Positions 37,433 through 48,347 of a stretch of 64,000 nucleotides of DNA are shown here, piece by piece. A program made the translations under genes and the position numbers. The notes beneath the pieces were generated by a model. It worked only from the letters and a program-made list of their open reading frames with translations, was not told the DNA's origin and ran no database searches. Source of the DNA: Aquimarina agarivorans (GTDB lineage: Bacteria; Bacteroidota; Bacteroidia; Flavobacteriales; Flavobacteriaceae). Numbering within the stretch: position 1 is the stretch's first letter; each line of letters opens with the position of its first letter. The DNA lies in assembly GCF_000218485.1 (NCBI RefSeq), contig NZ_AFPB01000089.1, positions 1 to 64,000 of the forward strand. The letters run 5' to 3'.

Positions 37433-39908
37433 CTATGCCTTCATTAATAATGCAGTCATTCGCTTAATGCGATCTGCTAGCTTTTCTGAGGATAACTTCT
37501 CGCGTAAGCGATCCGTAATAATGGGAAAAGACAAAGGTGTGGGTTTCTTACATTTTTTTCCAAACTATCGTTTGCTTATGTATGCGTTCCAAGGCTAAAA
37601 TAATGCGTCCTTCTTGCAATTGGTGCTCAAAAGTTTCAATAAAAGATTGTTGGTACAACAAATTTTCAGGTTCATGTTCACTAAATACATTAAAAAATAA
37701 CTGCGAACTGGATTGCAAATGTTTGTTTTTTACCATTTTATTTGGATATCCCGTAAATACCAAACCCGAAATTACAGCAATGTCCCGAAATTTGCGTCGC
37801 GCCATTTCAGAGGCATTCAAACTTTTTTGCAAATCACTCTTTAAGTAATCAGTGGTAAACAAATCATTATCCAATACCTGTTGCATATCAAATTCCTGAT
37901 CCGATAATAATTCAAACCCGTAATCATTAAACGCAATAGAAAAGGTAATTGGTACTAACAAACTAATGCGGTATGCCAATAGGCTTGCAATAGCCTCGTG
38001 TACAAATCGGCCTTCAAAGGGATAAAAAATAGCATGATATCCATCACGTGTTTTAAAAGTTTCAATTAAAAACTGGTCAGGTTTAGGAACGATACTTTCT
38101 TTTTCCTGTCGCTTAAAAATATGAGTCAATGCTTTCATTTCAGGAGATTTTTTCCCTGCACTCGCATGAGTTAAATACAACTCATCGCGTAACATTTCGC
38201 TCATTTCTGAGGATAAAGTCATTCTTCCTCCCATCCAGCTGGGCACTTTTGATGTTTTTTGTTTAGAAAGTTTAACAAGTACTTGCATGTTTTTAATGCG
38301 AAATAGTTCCAAATTCCTTCCTGCAAAAGTAAACACATCGCCAGGTTTTAATTTAGAAATAAACCACTCCTCAATACTGCCTAAAAAACCACCACTCAAA
38401 AATTTAACGGTTAACACCGCATCACTCACTATAGTTCCTATCTGTAAACGATGCCGCATGGCTACTGCCCTACTATTTACTCTAAATTTACCATCGGCTT
38501 CAATTTCCACTCTTTTGTATTCATCATAGGCCTGTAAGCTTTGACTCCCCAAGGTTATAAAATTTAAAATCCATTGGTATTGCGCATCGGTAATTGCCTG
38601 AAAGCAGAAAGTACTCCTCACCTCGGGCAGAATATCCTCTGGAAAAAAACCATTAGAAACTGCTAAGGTGGTTAAGTATTGCACTAGGACATCAAAACTG
38701 TTCAGGTAAGGAATTCTATCTTCAATAATTTGTTGCTTGACCGCTTTTTGTAATGCGGCAGACTCCACTAGCTCAATGGCATGTGTGGGTAAAAAATAAA
38801 TAATACTTTCCTTACCTGGGGAATGACCACTCCTACCTGCTCGTTGCATAAATCGTGCTACTCCTTTAGGCCCCCCAATTTGAACAATAGTTTCCACAGG
38901 AGCAAAATCCACCCCCAAATCCAAGCTTGAAGTGCAAACAACTGCTTTTAAGCTTTCGTTATGAATGGCTTGCTCAACCCATAACCGTGTTTCTTTATTA
39001 ATACTACCATGATGCATGGCTATTTCGCCAGCAAATTCAGGGTGTTTTTCTAATATTTTTTGAAACCATATTTCGCATTGTGCGCGTGTATTTGTAAAAA
39101 GTAGCGTGGTTTTACTATTTTTTATAATGGGTATAACCGCTTCCAATAAGTGCAACCCCAAATGACCCCGCCAAGGAAACGTTTCCATTTTTTCAGGAAT
39201 AATAGATTTTACCGTGATTTTTTTATTCAGTTTTGCTTTGATTAGTACGGAGTTTTTATAGCTTTCCGAAGCTACTCCTAACAATACTTCTCTTGCCTGT
39301 TCCAAATTTCCTATGGTAGCTGAAATTCCCCAAATACGTAAATTGTTAGTAATATTTTTACATCGGGATAAAGCCAATTCCATTTGTACACCCCGTTTAG
39401 TTCCTAAAAGCTCGTGCCACTCATCGACCACAATGGCTTGCAAATTTTTAAATGTATTGTCGTAATCCTTTGATGCAAGCAATAGTTGCAAACTTTCAGG
39501 TGTGGTAATCAATAAATCGGGCATGAAGCGCTTTTGTGCCGCACGTTCTTTTTGAGATGTATCTCCACTACGTACCCCAACCTTAAGCGGAACACCAATA
39601 CCTTCAATAAAACGCTCAGCTGATTGCTTAATTTCTAACGAAAGTGCCCTTAATGGTGTTATCCAAATCGCTTTTACGCCTTTTTGTGGTTTGGTGGCGT
39701 AATTAGGATTAGTTTTTAGGTAATTTAAAACAATCGGAATCCATAATGCATAGGTTTTTCCACTCCCTGTGGGCGCATTTAATAAACCATTTTTCCCTTG
39801 CAAAAAAGCATTCCAGGTTTGTTTTTGGAATGCAAAAGGTTTCCAATGCTGTTGCTCAAACCAATCCGTGGCTATTTTTTGTAATTGAGTTCTATTCATG
39901 GACTTCAT
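37433..39908 (-). CDS. Ligase-associated DEXH-box helicase (Lhr-like), frameshifted near the C-terminus
   Basis: Superfamily 2 Lhr-core helicase. The uninterrupted frame (786 residues) stops at 37548. Walker A APTGSGKT is at 45-52 and the DEWH box at 162-165; helicase motif VI is QRAGRSGHS. The Lhr winged-helix and C-terminal domains follow. An A7 run (T7 at 37553-37559 on the plus strand) ends the visible frame at VWKKM. Reading it as A6 continues it as WKKCKKPTPLSFP and on to LREKLSSEKLADRIKRM, with a stop at 37433-37435, giving 824 residues and closing the gap to pdeM to 15 bases. That tail has the character of the family's C-terminus. The gene overlaps the ligase stop by 17 bases; ATG 39899 is an alternative start. 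Confidence 0.9.
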
Positions 39909-41499
39909 TGGCTTGAATCATAGCTTTAATATCTGCAATGGCATTCGCTTCTTCAATTTTTTTATCGTGTCGCCAGCGTAAAATTCTAGGAAATCGAGTA
40001 GCTACGCCACTTTTATGGCGTTTGGAAAGTGCTACTCCCTCAAATGCTATTTCAAAAACTAATTCGGGCGTAACACTACGTACAGGTCCAAAACGCTCTA
40101 ACGTATTCTTTTTTATCCAAGCATCCACTTTTCTAAATTCGGCATCGGTCAGGCCAGAATAAGCTTTTGCAAATGTGACCAATTCCTTTTTATCATTCCA
40201 TAACGCAAAAGTATAGTCTGTAAATAAATTTGATCGCCTACCGTGCCCACGCATGGCATAGGTAAGTACGACATCAATAGTAAGTGGATCTACCTTCCAT
40301 TTCAACCAATCTCCTTTTTTTCTTCCTACTTGATAGGTAGAAGCTAAACGTTTTATCATTAACCCCTCACTGCGCATTTCTCTCGATTTTCTTCGTTCTG
40401 CAGCCACCTGTTCCCAAGAAGTAAAAGCGTATGTTTTCGATAATTGCAAGGGTAAACTTATTTCTGTAACCTGCTTTAATAAAGCTTCCAATATTTTTCT
40501 GCGTTCTAAAAAGGAATGCTCCCGTATATCTTTTCCTTCCCATTCTAAAATATCATAAGCCTTTAAAATCACAGGGGCTTTTTGTAACAATGCTTTAGAA
40601 ACTGTTTTCCGCCCAATTCGGGTTTGTAGCTCATTAAAATTTTGAATATCATTATTATAATACACTAAAATTTCGCCATCCAACACAGTTCCATTGGGTA
40701 GTTTACCTATAAATTCCTGAAATTCGGGGTATTTATCAGTGACCAATTCCTCGCCCCGGCTCCATACAAATAACTGATTATTCCTAACAATTACCTGAGC
40801 CCTAATTCCATCCCATTTATGTTCAAAACTCCAATCAGTTACATCCCCTAAACTTTCAGGAGTTTCTTCAACCGCATAAGCCAAGTAAAACGGATAAGGT
40901 TTAGAAATAGTATCGGATTCTTTTTGCTGAATTACTAAATCATGAAAACTGATGGTATTGGGATCCCAATTTCCCATTAATTTGTAAGCCAACACATCCT
41001 CGCTAATAGCTGTGGCCTTAGCTAAGGCTTTGGTCATTAATTTTTGACTAACGCCAATACGGAATCCTCCTGTAATTAATTTGGTAAACACAAAACGCTC
41101 GTAGTAATTTAATATGCTCCAGTTATCAAATAAATAAGCTTTTTTATCTGCTTCAGGTTTCGATTTTAAAGCGATGATCTCTCTTAAAAAAGTAGTCAAG
41201 TTTTTTTCTGTACGTTTTTCAGAAGCAGGAATGATTAAGGCAATAGTTTCTGCCAAATCCCCTACAATATGGTACGATTCCTCAAACAACCACAACGGAA
41301 TATTTGCTAGTTCCGAAGCCCATTCCCTAAGTAAGGTAGTATTTACTGGTCTTGGTGGTCTGCGGTGTGATAGTATAGCAATAGTCCATACTTTGTCCGT
41401 ATCTGGAGCTTGTTCAAAATAAGCAGCTAATGCATTTACCTTTGCATTGGTTTTATTGGTACTGTCCAGTACTTCTATTAAATCGGCAAAAAGCTTCAT
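39892..41499 (-). CDS. ATP-dependent DNA ligase (ligase-associated repair operon)
   Basis: A 535-residue ATP-dependent DNA ligase, distinct from the housekeeping NAD-dependent LigA. The N-terminal DNA-binding domain spans about 1-200. The adenylation domain has the nucleotide-binding motif HKWDGIR with catalytic K228, and later LDGEILVY and EGLMIK motifs. The OB-fold domain (about 420-525) has WLKWKVDPLTIDVVL as the motif V region. It would seal breaks processed by the co-encoded exonuclease, helicase and PdeM. Start and stop overlap the neighbouring genes by 4 and 17 bases, so the operon is tightly coupled. Confidence 0.95.
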   Translation of the reverse strand: MKLFADLIEVLDSTNKTNAKVNALAAYFEQAPDTDKVWTIAILSHRRPPRPVNTTLLREWASELANIPLWLFEESYHIVGDLAETIALIIPASEKRTEKNLTTFLREIIALKSKPEADKKAYLFDNWSILNYYERFVFTKLITGGFRIGVSQKLMTKALAKATAISEDVLAYKLMGNWDPNTISFHDLVIQQKESDTISKPYPFYLAYAVEETPESLGDVTDWSFEHKWDGIRAQVIVRNNQLFVWSRGEELVTDKYPEFQEFIGKLPNGTVLDGEILVYYNNDIQNFNELQTRIGRKTVSKALLQKAPVILKAYDILEWEGKDIREHSFLERRKILEALLKQVTEISLPLQLSKTYAFTSWEQVAAERRKSREMRSEGLMIKRLASTYQVGRKKGDWLKWKVDPLTIDVVLTYAMRGHGRRSNLFTDYTFALWNDKKELVTFAKAYSGLTDAEFRKVDAWIKKNTLERFGPVRSVTPELVFEIAFEGVALSKRHKSGVATRFPRILRWRHDKKIEEANAIADIKAMIQANEVHE

Positions 41500-42521
41500 A
41501 CTACCTGCTCCTCTCCTTTTTTTACTTCGCCATCAGGCAATTCTCCCTCATACTGTGTTTTTTCAGTACGTGCATCATAGCCTTGCTCCCTTAAGTATTT
41601 TGAAAAAATATCCGTATACCCATGAGTTGTAATAATTTTAGTAGCTTCAGTTGCTTTTATTGCCGAAAGTAACCCTTGCCAGTCACAATGATCGGAAAGT
41701 ACAAAACCTTTATCAATCGCCCTGCGTCGGCGCGCACCCCTAAAAGCCATCCAACCACTGGCTGAACCAGTTACAAAAGGGGTCATTTTCAGTATCCACG
41801 GACTACCATGCGCGCTAGGTGGTGCCAAAACTAAGTTCCCTTTTAATTCTTTTTTAGTGGTATCCCGAGTAATTAAATGCGTTTTGGGAAAATCAACCAT
41901 AAGCCGAATTACATTGGTCATATTTTCAATTGCTGCGTGCGTGTAAATTTTTCCAACTTCTGGGTTTAACCCACTTAATAAACGTTGAGCTTTACCCAAA
42001 GAGTATCCAAACAATACTGAGGTATTTCCTTCTGCTTTGTTTGCTGCCCACCAATTATTTATTGCGGCATATACTTGTTGTTGCGGCGTCCACTTAAATG
42101 CTGGAAGTCCAAAGGTACATTCCGTAATAAATGTATGACACTTAATGGGTTCAAAAGGTGCTGATATTCCATCATTCTCAGTTTTATAATCTCCTGTAAA
42201 TACCCATACTTCGCCTTTATGCTCCACTCTTACTTGAGAGCTACCAATGATATGACCTGCTGGATGAAATGAAAATTTGACATTATTGATTACAAAACTT
42301 TCGTCATATGCCTTCCCCGTAACATTAATATCCCCTAAACGATGCGAAATAATGGGCACATTTGTATGGTGCGTAATGTATTTTTTATGCCCCCAGCGGC
42401 TATGATCCGCATGTCCGTGAGTAATTATCGCTTTGTCAACAGGGCGCCAGGGATCAATATATACGTCAGCTTCCTTACAGTAAATTCCTTCATTATTAAA
42501 TATCAGCAAAGGAGTTTTCAT
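41496..42521 (-). CDS. Ligase-associated DNA damage response exonuclease
   Basis: A 341-residue metallo-beta-lactamase-fold nuclease of the beta-CASP/SNM1-like type. The zinc motif HGHADH is at 35-40 (H35, H37, D39, H40), with downstream metal ligands in HPAGHIIGS and FTGDYKTE. The C-terminal part carries VLSDHCDW and TTHGY, as in the bacterial DNA-repair exonuclease family. It is the first gene of the four-gene repair operon and overlaps the ligase start by 4 bases. The promoter must lie in the 366-base region shared with the divergent GH16 gene. Confidence 0.93.
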   Translation of the reverse strand: MKTPLLIFNNEGIYCKEADVYIDPWRPVDKAIITHGHADHSRWGHKKYITHHTNVPIISHRLGDINVTGKAYDESFVINNVKFSFHPAGHIIGSSQVRVEHKGEVWVFTGDYKTENDGISAPFEPIKCHTFITECTFGLPAFKWTPQQQVYAAINNWWAANKAEGNTSVLFGYSLGKAQRLLSGLNPEVGKIYTHAAIENMTNVIRLMVDFPKTHLITRDTTKKELKGNLVLAPPSAHGSPWILKMTPFVTGSASGWMAFRGARRRRAIDKGFVLSDHCDWQGLLSAIKATEATKIITTHGYTDIFSKYLREQGYDARTEKTQYEGELPDGEVKKGEEQVV

Positions 42522-42887
42522 AGGTCAATTTGTTGATTATTTTTTTTTAAAGTGGTACTTGAACTAAGACTTCTAGCACACAAAAAAAAACAAGTTAATT
42601 ATTTAAAAATAGGGTTTATTGATCCTTTTTAGAAGCTTTTAATACTTAAACCGCTATAAATTAACAACTGTTCAACAAGGATAATACGCAAATATTTAAC
42701 AAATTTTGGATTGCAATTTTGTAAATTTATGTTAAGTAAAATGGAAAAAGGATTAGTTTTCGTCTAATTGAATGATCAGAAACGCTATACAACTATAATA
42801 TTATCTTAAACTAGCACCCTCAACTTCAAAATGTAGGCCTAACCAATACATTTGTTACTATTAATCACACTTACTAAATATAAACAA
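42522..42887. other. Divergent promoter region (repair operon and GH16)
   Basis: It holds no gene. It must carry the minus-strand promoter of the repair operon and the plus-strand promoter of the GH16 gene. A TTTTG...TAAATTTATG stretch near 42700-42732 is promoter-like, but its spacing does not fit the consensus well. Confidence 0.45.
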
Positions 42888-44456
42888 ATGAAATCAAAAA
42901 TCGTAGTTGCTGCGCTAGGCTTATTGCTTAGTGTACAAGCAACAATTGCTCAAACACCTAACCCACCAAGAGGAAAAAAATGGGTTAAAGTTAACGAATT
43001 ATCAGACGAATTTAATGGTAACAAAATTGACGGAAATAAATGGTTTGATTACCATCCTTTTTGGAGAGGAAGACCGCCAAGTCAATTTAAAAAAGGAAAT
43101 GCTACCGTTTCTGGTGGTTTCCTAAGATTAAAATCGACCCTGCAAAGAAGCCCCGAAAGTGTTCGTAATCCTTTATCAGACATATGGGTAGATGCTGCTG
43201 CTGTGGTTTCAAAAAAGAAAAATGCGCGTCCTGGTTATTATTACGAATGTTCAATGAAGACATCATCGCTATCCATGACTTCATCATTTTGGTTTAGAGT
43301 GGGTAGATTTTCGGAAATTGACGTTATTGAACATGTTGGTGCGCCAACGGGGAGCAGACATGAAAGAAACAGACAGCCACGCCTATACCATTCCAATACA
43401 CACTATTACGGAAAGCATAACGGTGTAAGAAATGTGAGTGGTGAATCCAGACTTCCTGGAAATGGTAGAGATAATTTTTACACCTATGGATTTTGGTGGA
43501 AAAGTCCCAAAGAATTGATTTTTTACTTAAATGGTAAACAGGCACATAAAATTATACCTGCTCGTGATTTAGATGAAAATTTACACATGGTATTTGATAC
43601 CGAAGTTTTCCCTTTTGCTCAAGCAGGAATTCCAACATTTGGTTTGCCTTTGCCTAAAAACCTGAATGACAACAGCAAAAATACGATGTTAGTTAATTGG
43701 GTAAGAACTTATAAATTGGAAAATGGAACCTCGCCGAATCCTACTCCTGCCCCAACGCCAACACCTGTGACACCACCTACTCAAGTAGGTAATGGTAACG
43801 CACCTATCAATACCACTATTTCATTGCGAAAAAGTGGAGGTGATAGAAAATTTGTTACTGGTGAAAACAACGGAAGCGCTTTAATTGCCCGAGGAAGTAC
43901 TGTAAGAGGTTGGGAAAAATTTAGAGTAGAATCGCATCCTAAAGGAGGTATAGCTTTAAAGGCTTTGTCAAACAATAAATACGTTCAAGTACCTGACAGA
44001 AGTACTGATGCTCCTGTTAGACCTAACGGATCATTTAAAGGAGATTGGGAACGTTTTCAGTGGAAGTCTAAAGGAAATGGTAAAGTTGCCTTTAAAAGTA
44101 TCCACACTGGAAAATGGTTACAGGCACCTTGGCTAACTGATAACACAGTTATAAGAGCGGTTGGCCCAAGAGATTTGGGTTGGGAAACATTTGACTGGAA
44201 AATTGAAAGTGGAAATAAAATTTTATCTGACTTAACCGAAGGACTTACTGCCTATCCAAACCCTGCAATTGATGAAATAACTGTTAATGGAACAAGCGAT
44301 ATTGATGTAAAGGTATATGATTTAAATGGCGCATTAGCACCAACAACTATTACTGGATCAACAAACAGCATTACTATCAATACAAGTAGCCTAACTAAAG
44401 GTGTATATTTTATTGAAACTAGTGCGGGTAAGAAAATTAAGTTTATCAAACAATAA
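42888..44456 (+). CDS. GH16 galactanase with fascin-like domain and T9SS sorting domain
   Basis: Secreted 522-residue enzyme. I set the start at ATG 42888, since it gives a clean signal peptide ([17 protein letters not shown]); the longer frame begins with TTG and adds an unlikely leader. The GH16 domain (about 25-285) has the catalytic motif SEIDVIE, with E143, D145 and E148. It belongs to a different GH16 group from the gene at 359: the strand [16 protein letters not shown] and the [18 protein letters not shown] opening recall beta-carrageenase/furcellaranase-type enzymes, though porphyran or agar are also possible. After a TPTP linker comes a beta-trefoil, fascin-like domain (about 310-440) and a T9SS type A sorting domain (about 448-522). 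It is convergent with a GH50 gene. Confidence 0.85.
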   Translation: MKSKIVVAALGLLLSVQATIAQTPNPPRGKKWVKVNELSDEFNGNKIDGNKWFDYHPFWRGRPPSQFKKGNATVSGGFLRLKSTLQRSPESVRNPLSDIWVDAAAVVSKKKNARPGYYYECSMKTSSLSMTSSFWFRVGRFSEIDVIEHVGAPTGSRHERNRQPRLYHSNTHYYGKHNGVRNVSGESRLPGNGRDNFYTYGFWWKSPKELIFYLNGKQAHKIIPARDLDENLHMVFDTEVFPFAQAGIPTFGLPLPKNLNDNSKNTMLVNWVRTYKLENGTSPNPTPAPTPTPVTPPTQVGNGNAPINTTISLRKSGGDRKFVTGENNGSALIARGSTVRGWEKFRVESHPKGGIALKALSNNKYVQVPDRSTDAPVRPNGSFKGDWERFQWKSKGNGKVAFKSIHTGKWLQAPWLTDNTVIRAVGPRDLGWETFDWKIESGNKILSDLTEGLTAYPNPAIDEITVNGTSDIDVKVYDLNGALAPTTITGSTNSITINTSSLTKGVYFIETSAGKKIKFIKQ

Positions 44457-44499
44457 TAAAAAACAGCAGAACCAACTTAATATTTTCTCATGATGATTT

Positions 44500-44531
44500 A
44501 AAGGACTGTTCAAAAATTTGAACAGTCCTTT
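44500..44531. terminator. Bidirectional terminator between GH16 and GH50
   Basis: AAAGGACTGTTCAAA and TTTGAACAGTCCTTT form a perfect 15-bp stem with an AA spacer, flanked by T-rich (right) and A-rich (left) DNA. It separates the convergent GH16 and GH50 genes. Confidence 0.88.
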
Positions 44532-44551
44532 TTTTATTTACAATAGGGTTA

Positions 44552-46878
44552 TCATTGATTTTTATTAAATCGTCTTTCATACAATTTTTCATTTATTTTT
44601 TTTGCAGCTTTTACCATATTTGTGTAGGGAATATCAGTGTTCCGGACAAATCCAACATTGTAATTTTCTCCATCGTAGGCACGACCTGAAATTGGAGAGT
44701 CGATATACTGAAACCAATGCGCCCCCCACAAAATAATTATTGTCAATTACAGATTCCATATACTTGGTATACATTCGTGCTCTATCCTTGGCATTTGCTG
44801 CCATAACCAAACCAGCATTAAATGTATCCGGGCCTACTACTCCTGCATGAAATTCTCCAATAATACTAGGCATATCAATAGTTTTTAAAAAATCCCAGTG
44901 TTTGCTACCAATAGTTTCCTCGTAGTAATTGTAACTCATTACATCGACATGTTTTTTTGCTGCTTTCACCACTTCTTGATTCATACCCCAGGCGGCAAAT
45001 CGACAGCCCGTGTATAAATGATTGGGCATGTGCTTTTTCAATGCTAGCTTTGTTATTTCAAAATACTTGCTTGCAATTAACTCTAATAATTCGCTAAAAT
45101 CGCGAACAATTTTTTTATTCAAGTTATCTTTTTTTGTTAAATCTACTCCAGACATTAAAACTTCCCAACTTGTAAAATGAGTTTCCCAAGCTTTATTCAA
45201 TTTGTTAATTGAAGTATATTTTGATTGCAACAGCGTCACAAACTTCATTTTTGTAGGACTCTCAGTGGCATTCAATTTTAAAGCCTCAATAACAATTCCG
45301 TAGTGTCCTTTTAAGGAACCTGGCAACCCCCAGTTTTTTTCATTATCAATAAAAACTCCAATACAACAAGGGTTATTTTTAACTTCATTGGCAATATTTT
45401 TTACTGTTACTTCCGCACGATATTCAAATTCTTTATCAAAAACATCTGGAAATACTCCTCCCCAATAACCTGAAGGTACTGTTTTAAAATCACCAATGAT
45501 CCAACCGTTAGCAAAGTATGGCATTTTATTTTGGTGGTAAAACTCCACGCCTGTCCAATTCCCGATAGAAGTAAACCTCCAATTTAAAAAACGATCCAAA
45601 GTAACCGTCTTCCATTTAGTTAAATGAGCCCCTGGAGTAATTTCTCCGTATTTACGTTCCAAATTTGCTTGGTAATGGCTAAATGTTTCTCCTTGCTTAA
45701 AAGGACTCAGGTAATGTTCTTTTCGATAACTGTAGTGATTGGCTAAAGGACTATCGTATGTTGGTAAATCCACAAACATAGCGTAGCGTTCGGGGTGAGC
45801 TACAAATGAAGTAGTAGTAACTGCTTTTTTCAAGGCAATCATTCCTTTAGAATCTTCAGGAGTAACATCGGCTTGTTCATCTTTTCTTACTTCATCATTT
45901 TTAAAATCCCTCCCCGTAAATGTAGTAGTGTTGGACATCCTTGCGTTAGCGATACCGTGCGAAAAAAACAAATAACCATCCGGATCAATCAACGTGAATT
46001 TGCTCCCTACTTTGCCAACCCTAAAGTAACCAGTGCCGTTTTGCTTCGGACCATTTAACCATCCTCCATATTTGCTTCTTCCAGTCATAGGACCTTCCTT
46101 ATCCAATATTGCTAGTTCATTTACAGCAAGTTCCTTTAATTGTTTGTCTGAATATATTTTAGCTTCATAATCTTTTTTGGCAGGCTGACCGTAACCATCA
46201 ACAATACCTACCAAGTAATCCTCAGGAATTTCTGGATTTTCAACTAACCGTACATTATCAATAATTATAGTTTTATTAACCGCTGGGTGCAACACGGAAA
46301 AATTAATTTCTGTAATTTCAGTAAGTTTATAAGGATGTTTCCCTCCCAAGTACTTCATATGTAACGCATTTGTTTTCCAAGGCGATGGATCATCCTTGAA
46401 TCCGTTATCCTTATTTAAATATTTTCCTGCCAATTCAAAAAAAAGGTTTTAGTAGCTCCGCTTGCTATAGCTGCGGATCTTCTGACACTGTTTTTTTTCC
46501 TTTTATGGTAACAAATAGTTGTGTTGAATACTCTTTTGTAATGTTAGTAACATCAAAAACCAAACTGTAGTTTGTAAATTGTTGTGTGCTAATTGGTGTT
46601 GTAAAAAAGATAGCTGCACCACTTTTTTCTTCTCTCGCCTTAACTTCAATTTGTAAAGCTTTTTTTCCATTAGTATTCCCTTTGTCAAATACCGTAGTTA
46701 CCTTAGCATTTCCAATAGTTTTTAAAGCTGTAATTGCATCATTTTCTTCAAAATTTAATAAAAGTAATTGTTTTTGCTCCTGCCATATATTACTGTTTTT
46801 ATCAGCATTTACTTCTTGCCCAAAGCATATAAAAAAGCCACGTAGAATAAAAAGATAAAGTGTAGTTTTTAGTTTCAC
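44552..46878 (-). pseudogene. GH50 beta-agarase broken by three homopolymer frameshifts
   Basis: The three frames together encode a complete GH50 agarase of about 775 residues. Frame 1 runs from ATG 46878 (signal peptide and N-terminal beta domain) to a stop at 46465. Frame 2 covers most of the barrel to a stop at 44634. Frame 3 holds the C-terminus (GAHWFQYIDSPISGRA) ending at 44552. The joins lie at T8 46491-46498 (needs one more base), A8 46437-46444 (needs one more) and C6 44722-44727 (needs one less). With those changes the length becomes a multiple of three. Catalytic glutamates are intact: FIDNEKNWG (E codon 45339-45341) and GEFHAG (E codon 44853-44855). GH50 enzymes release neoagarobiose/tetraose from agarose. 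No T9SS domain is present. It is either true decay or sequencing error. Confidence 0.85.
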
Positions 46879-47013
46879 ATAAAAAATAAAATTTACTTGA
46901 ATGTTTTCGGATTTATAATCAACTAAATAATAACGATAAGTTTAATTTTAGAAATAATATGAAATAATTCTCTATCTATTTAGATATTATTATTTTAAAA
47001 AAATGTAATCCCC

Positions 47014-47043
47014 TTTGATTATTGATAATAAATAGTAAATTTA
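47014..47043 (+). promoter_or_regulatory. Candidate promoter of the GAF histidine kinase
   Basis: TTTG (47014-47017) and TAAATTTA (47036-47043) are 18 bases apart, one mismatch from the Bacteroidota -7 element, and the start codon follows 20 bases later. Confidence 0.45.
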
Positions 47044-47062
47044 TCCGAAAAAATTGTAATTA

Positions 47063-48262
47063 ATGATAACCCCTGACTTTCCTAACAATGAGAGACTCCG
47101 CCAAAAAGCGGTTGAGAGTTATCAATTACTGGACACCAACCTGGAGGAAAAATATGATAATATCACTAATATATTATCGCAAATATGCAATACTCCTATA
47201 GCTTTAATTACGCTATTGGATAATGATAGAAATTTTTTTAAATCGCATCATGGAATTTCATTCAATGAATCTCCCAGAAATATTTCATTTTGTGGACATG
47301 CTATAAATCAAAATGAACCAGTTATGATTGTGCAAGATGCCAGAAAAGATGAGCGCTTTTATGACAATCCATTAGTTACGGATTTAAATGCCATTTTTTA
47401 TGCGGGCGCACCATTAATTAATTCCAAAGGATATAAGTTAGGTACGTTGTGCGTGTATGATCACAAACCAAGAGTACTTACAAAAGAACAAATAAATGCT
47501 ATTAAAATAATTTCAAAACAAGTAATAACTTTGTTTGAGCAACGCATTCAAAACAATAAACTTACTCTTTTAAAAGAAAGTTTACAGCGTAAAAATAAAA
47601 ATCTTGAAAAATTTGCTGCTATAGTTTCTCACGACTTGAAATCGCCTGTAAATAATATTATTAGCCTTACCGAATTACTTAAAATTGAAAATCCAGATTT
47701 ATCTAAGGATTCGTTGATGTCTATGAATTATTTAGAAAAATCGTCAAAATCAATAAAAAATTACATCGATGGTGTGCTGAGTTATTACAAAAGTGACGAA
47801 TTATTGGAGCTAAAAAAAGAGCATTTTTTGATGGAACATTTAATTGAAGAATGTAAAAATTTAACCGACGTTAATCAAGAGGCTCAAATTAATTTAGAGG
47901 ATAATGTAAATGAAATTTATTCCAACAAGTATGCTTTGGAACAAATTTTCACCAATTTGATTACAAATGCTATAAAATATAATGATAAAAAAAATATTGT
48001 TATAGCTATTTCCTGCAATCAGGATCCTGATTATTACTACTTTAAAGTATCTGACAATGGAATAGGAATTCCTGAAGAGTCCATTTCAAAAATATTTTGC
48101 TTATTTGAGCGCCTGGGTATTGAGGATAGATACGGAAACCAAGGCAATGGTATTGGTTTAGCAACTACTCACAACATAATTACTTCATTAGGCGGAGATA
48201 TTACGGTGAGTTCCAAAATAAATGAAGGAAGCATCTTTAGTTTTTATATCGAAAAAGAATAA
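47063..48262 (+). CDS. GAF domain sensor histidine kinase
   Basis: A 399-residue cytoplasmic histidine kinase with no membrane segment. An N-terminal GAF domain (about 25-165; NISFCGHAINQNEP and AGAPLINSKGYKLGTLCV are characteristic) probably senses a soluble or redox/light cue. The HisKA dimerisation domain has the phospho-acceptor H190 in AIVSHDLKSPVNNI. The HATPase domain (about 285-397) shows the N box (NLITNAIKYN), G1 (DNGIGIP) and G2 (GNGIGLATTHNI). No response regulator is next to it, so its partner is elsewhere. This domain order is common in Bacteroidota and cyanobacterial phytochrome-like kinases; the signal is not known. Confidence 0.9.
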   Translation: MITPDFPNNERLRQKAVESYQLLDTNLEEKYDNITNILSQICNTPIALITLLDNDRNFFKSHHGISFNESPRNISFCGHAINQNEPVMIVQDARKDERFYDNPLVTDLNAIFYAGAPLINSKGYKLGTLCVYDHKPRVLTKEQINAIKIISKQVITLFEQRIQNNKLTLLKESLQRKNKNLEKFAAIVSHDLKSPVNNIISLTELLKIENPDLSKDSLMSMNYLEKSSKSIKNYIDGVLSYYKSDELLELKKEHFLMEHLIEECKNLTDVNQEAQINLEDNVNEIYSNKYALEQIFTNLITNAIKYNDKKNIVIAISCNQDPDYYYFKVSDNGIGIPEESISKIFCLFERLGIEDRYGNQGNGIGLATTHNIITSLGGDITVSSKINEGSIFSFYIEKE

Positions 48263-48347
48263 AATTTTTACAATTCCTTTAGTTAATAACGCTAGGCTTG
48301 CTTATTTAAATTCTGTAAATTGTTCCAACAATTAAGAATTTTACACA

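Noticed and set aside
42852-42887. Longer N-terminus of the GH16 gene from a TTG start
   Set aside because: ATG 42888 gives a standard signal peptide directly; the extra 12 residues would put a hydrophobic leader in front of it.
44634-46433. Treating the large GH50 frame as a complete gene
   Set aside because: It lacks a signal peptide and the catalytic-domain C-terminus, both of which are encoded in adjacent frames.
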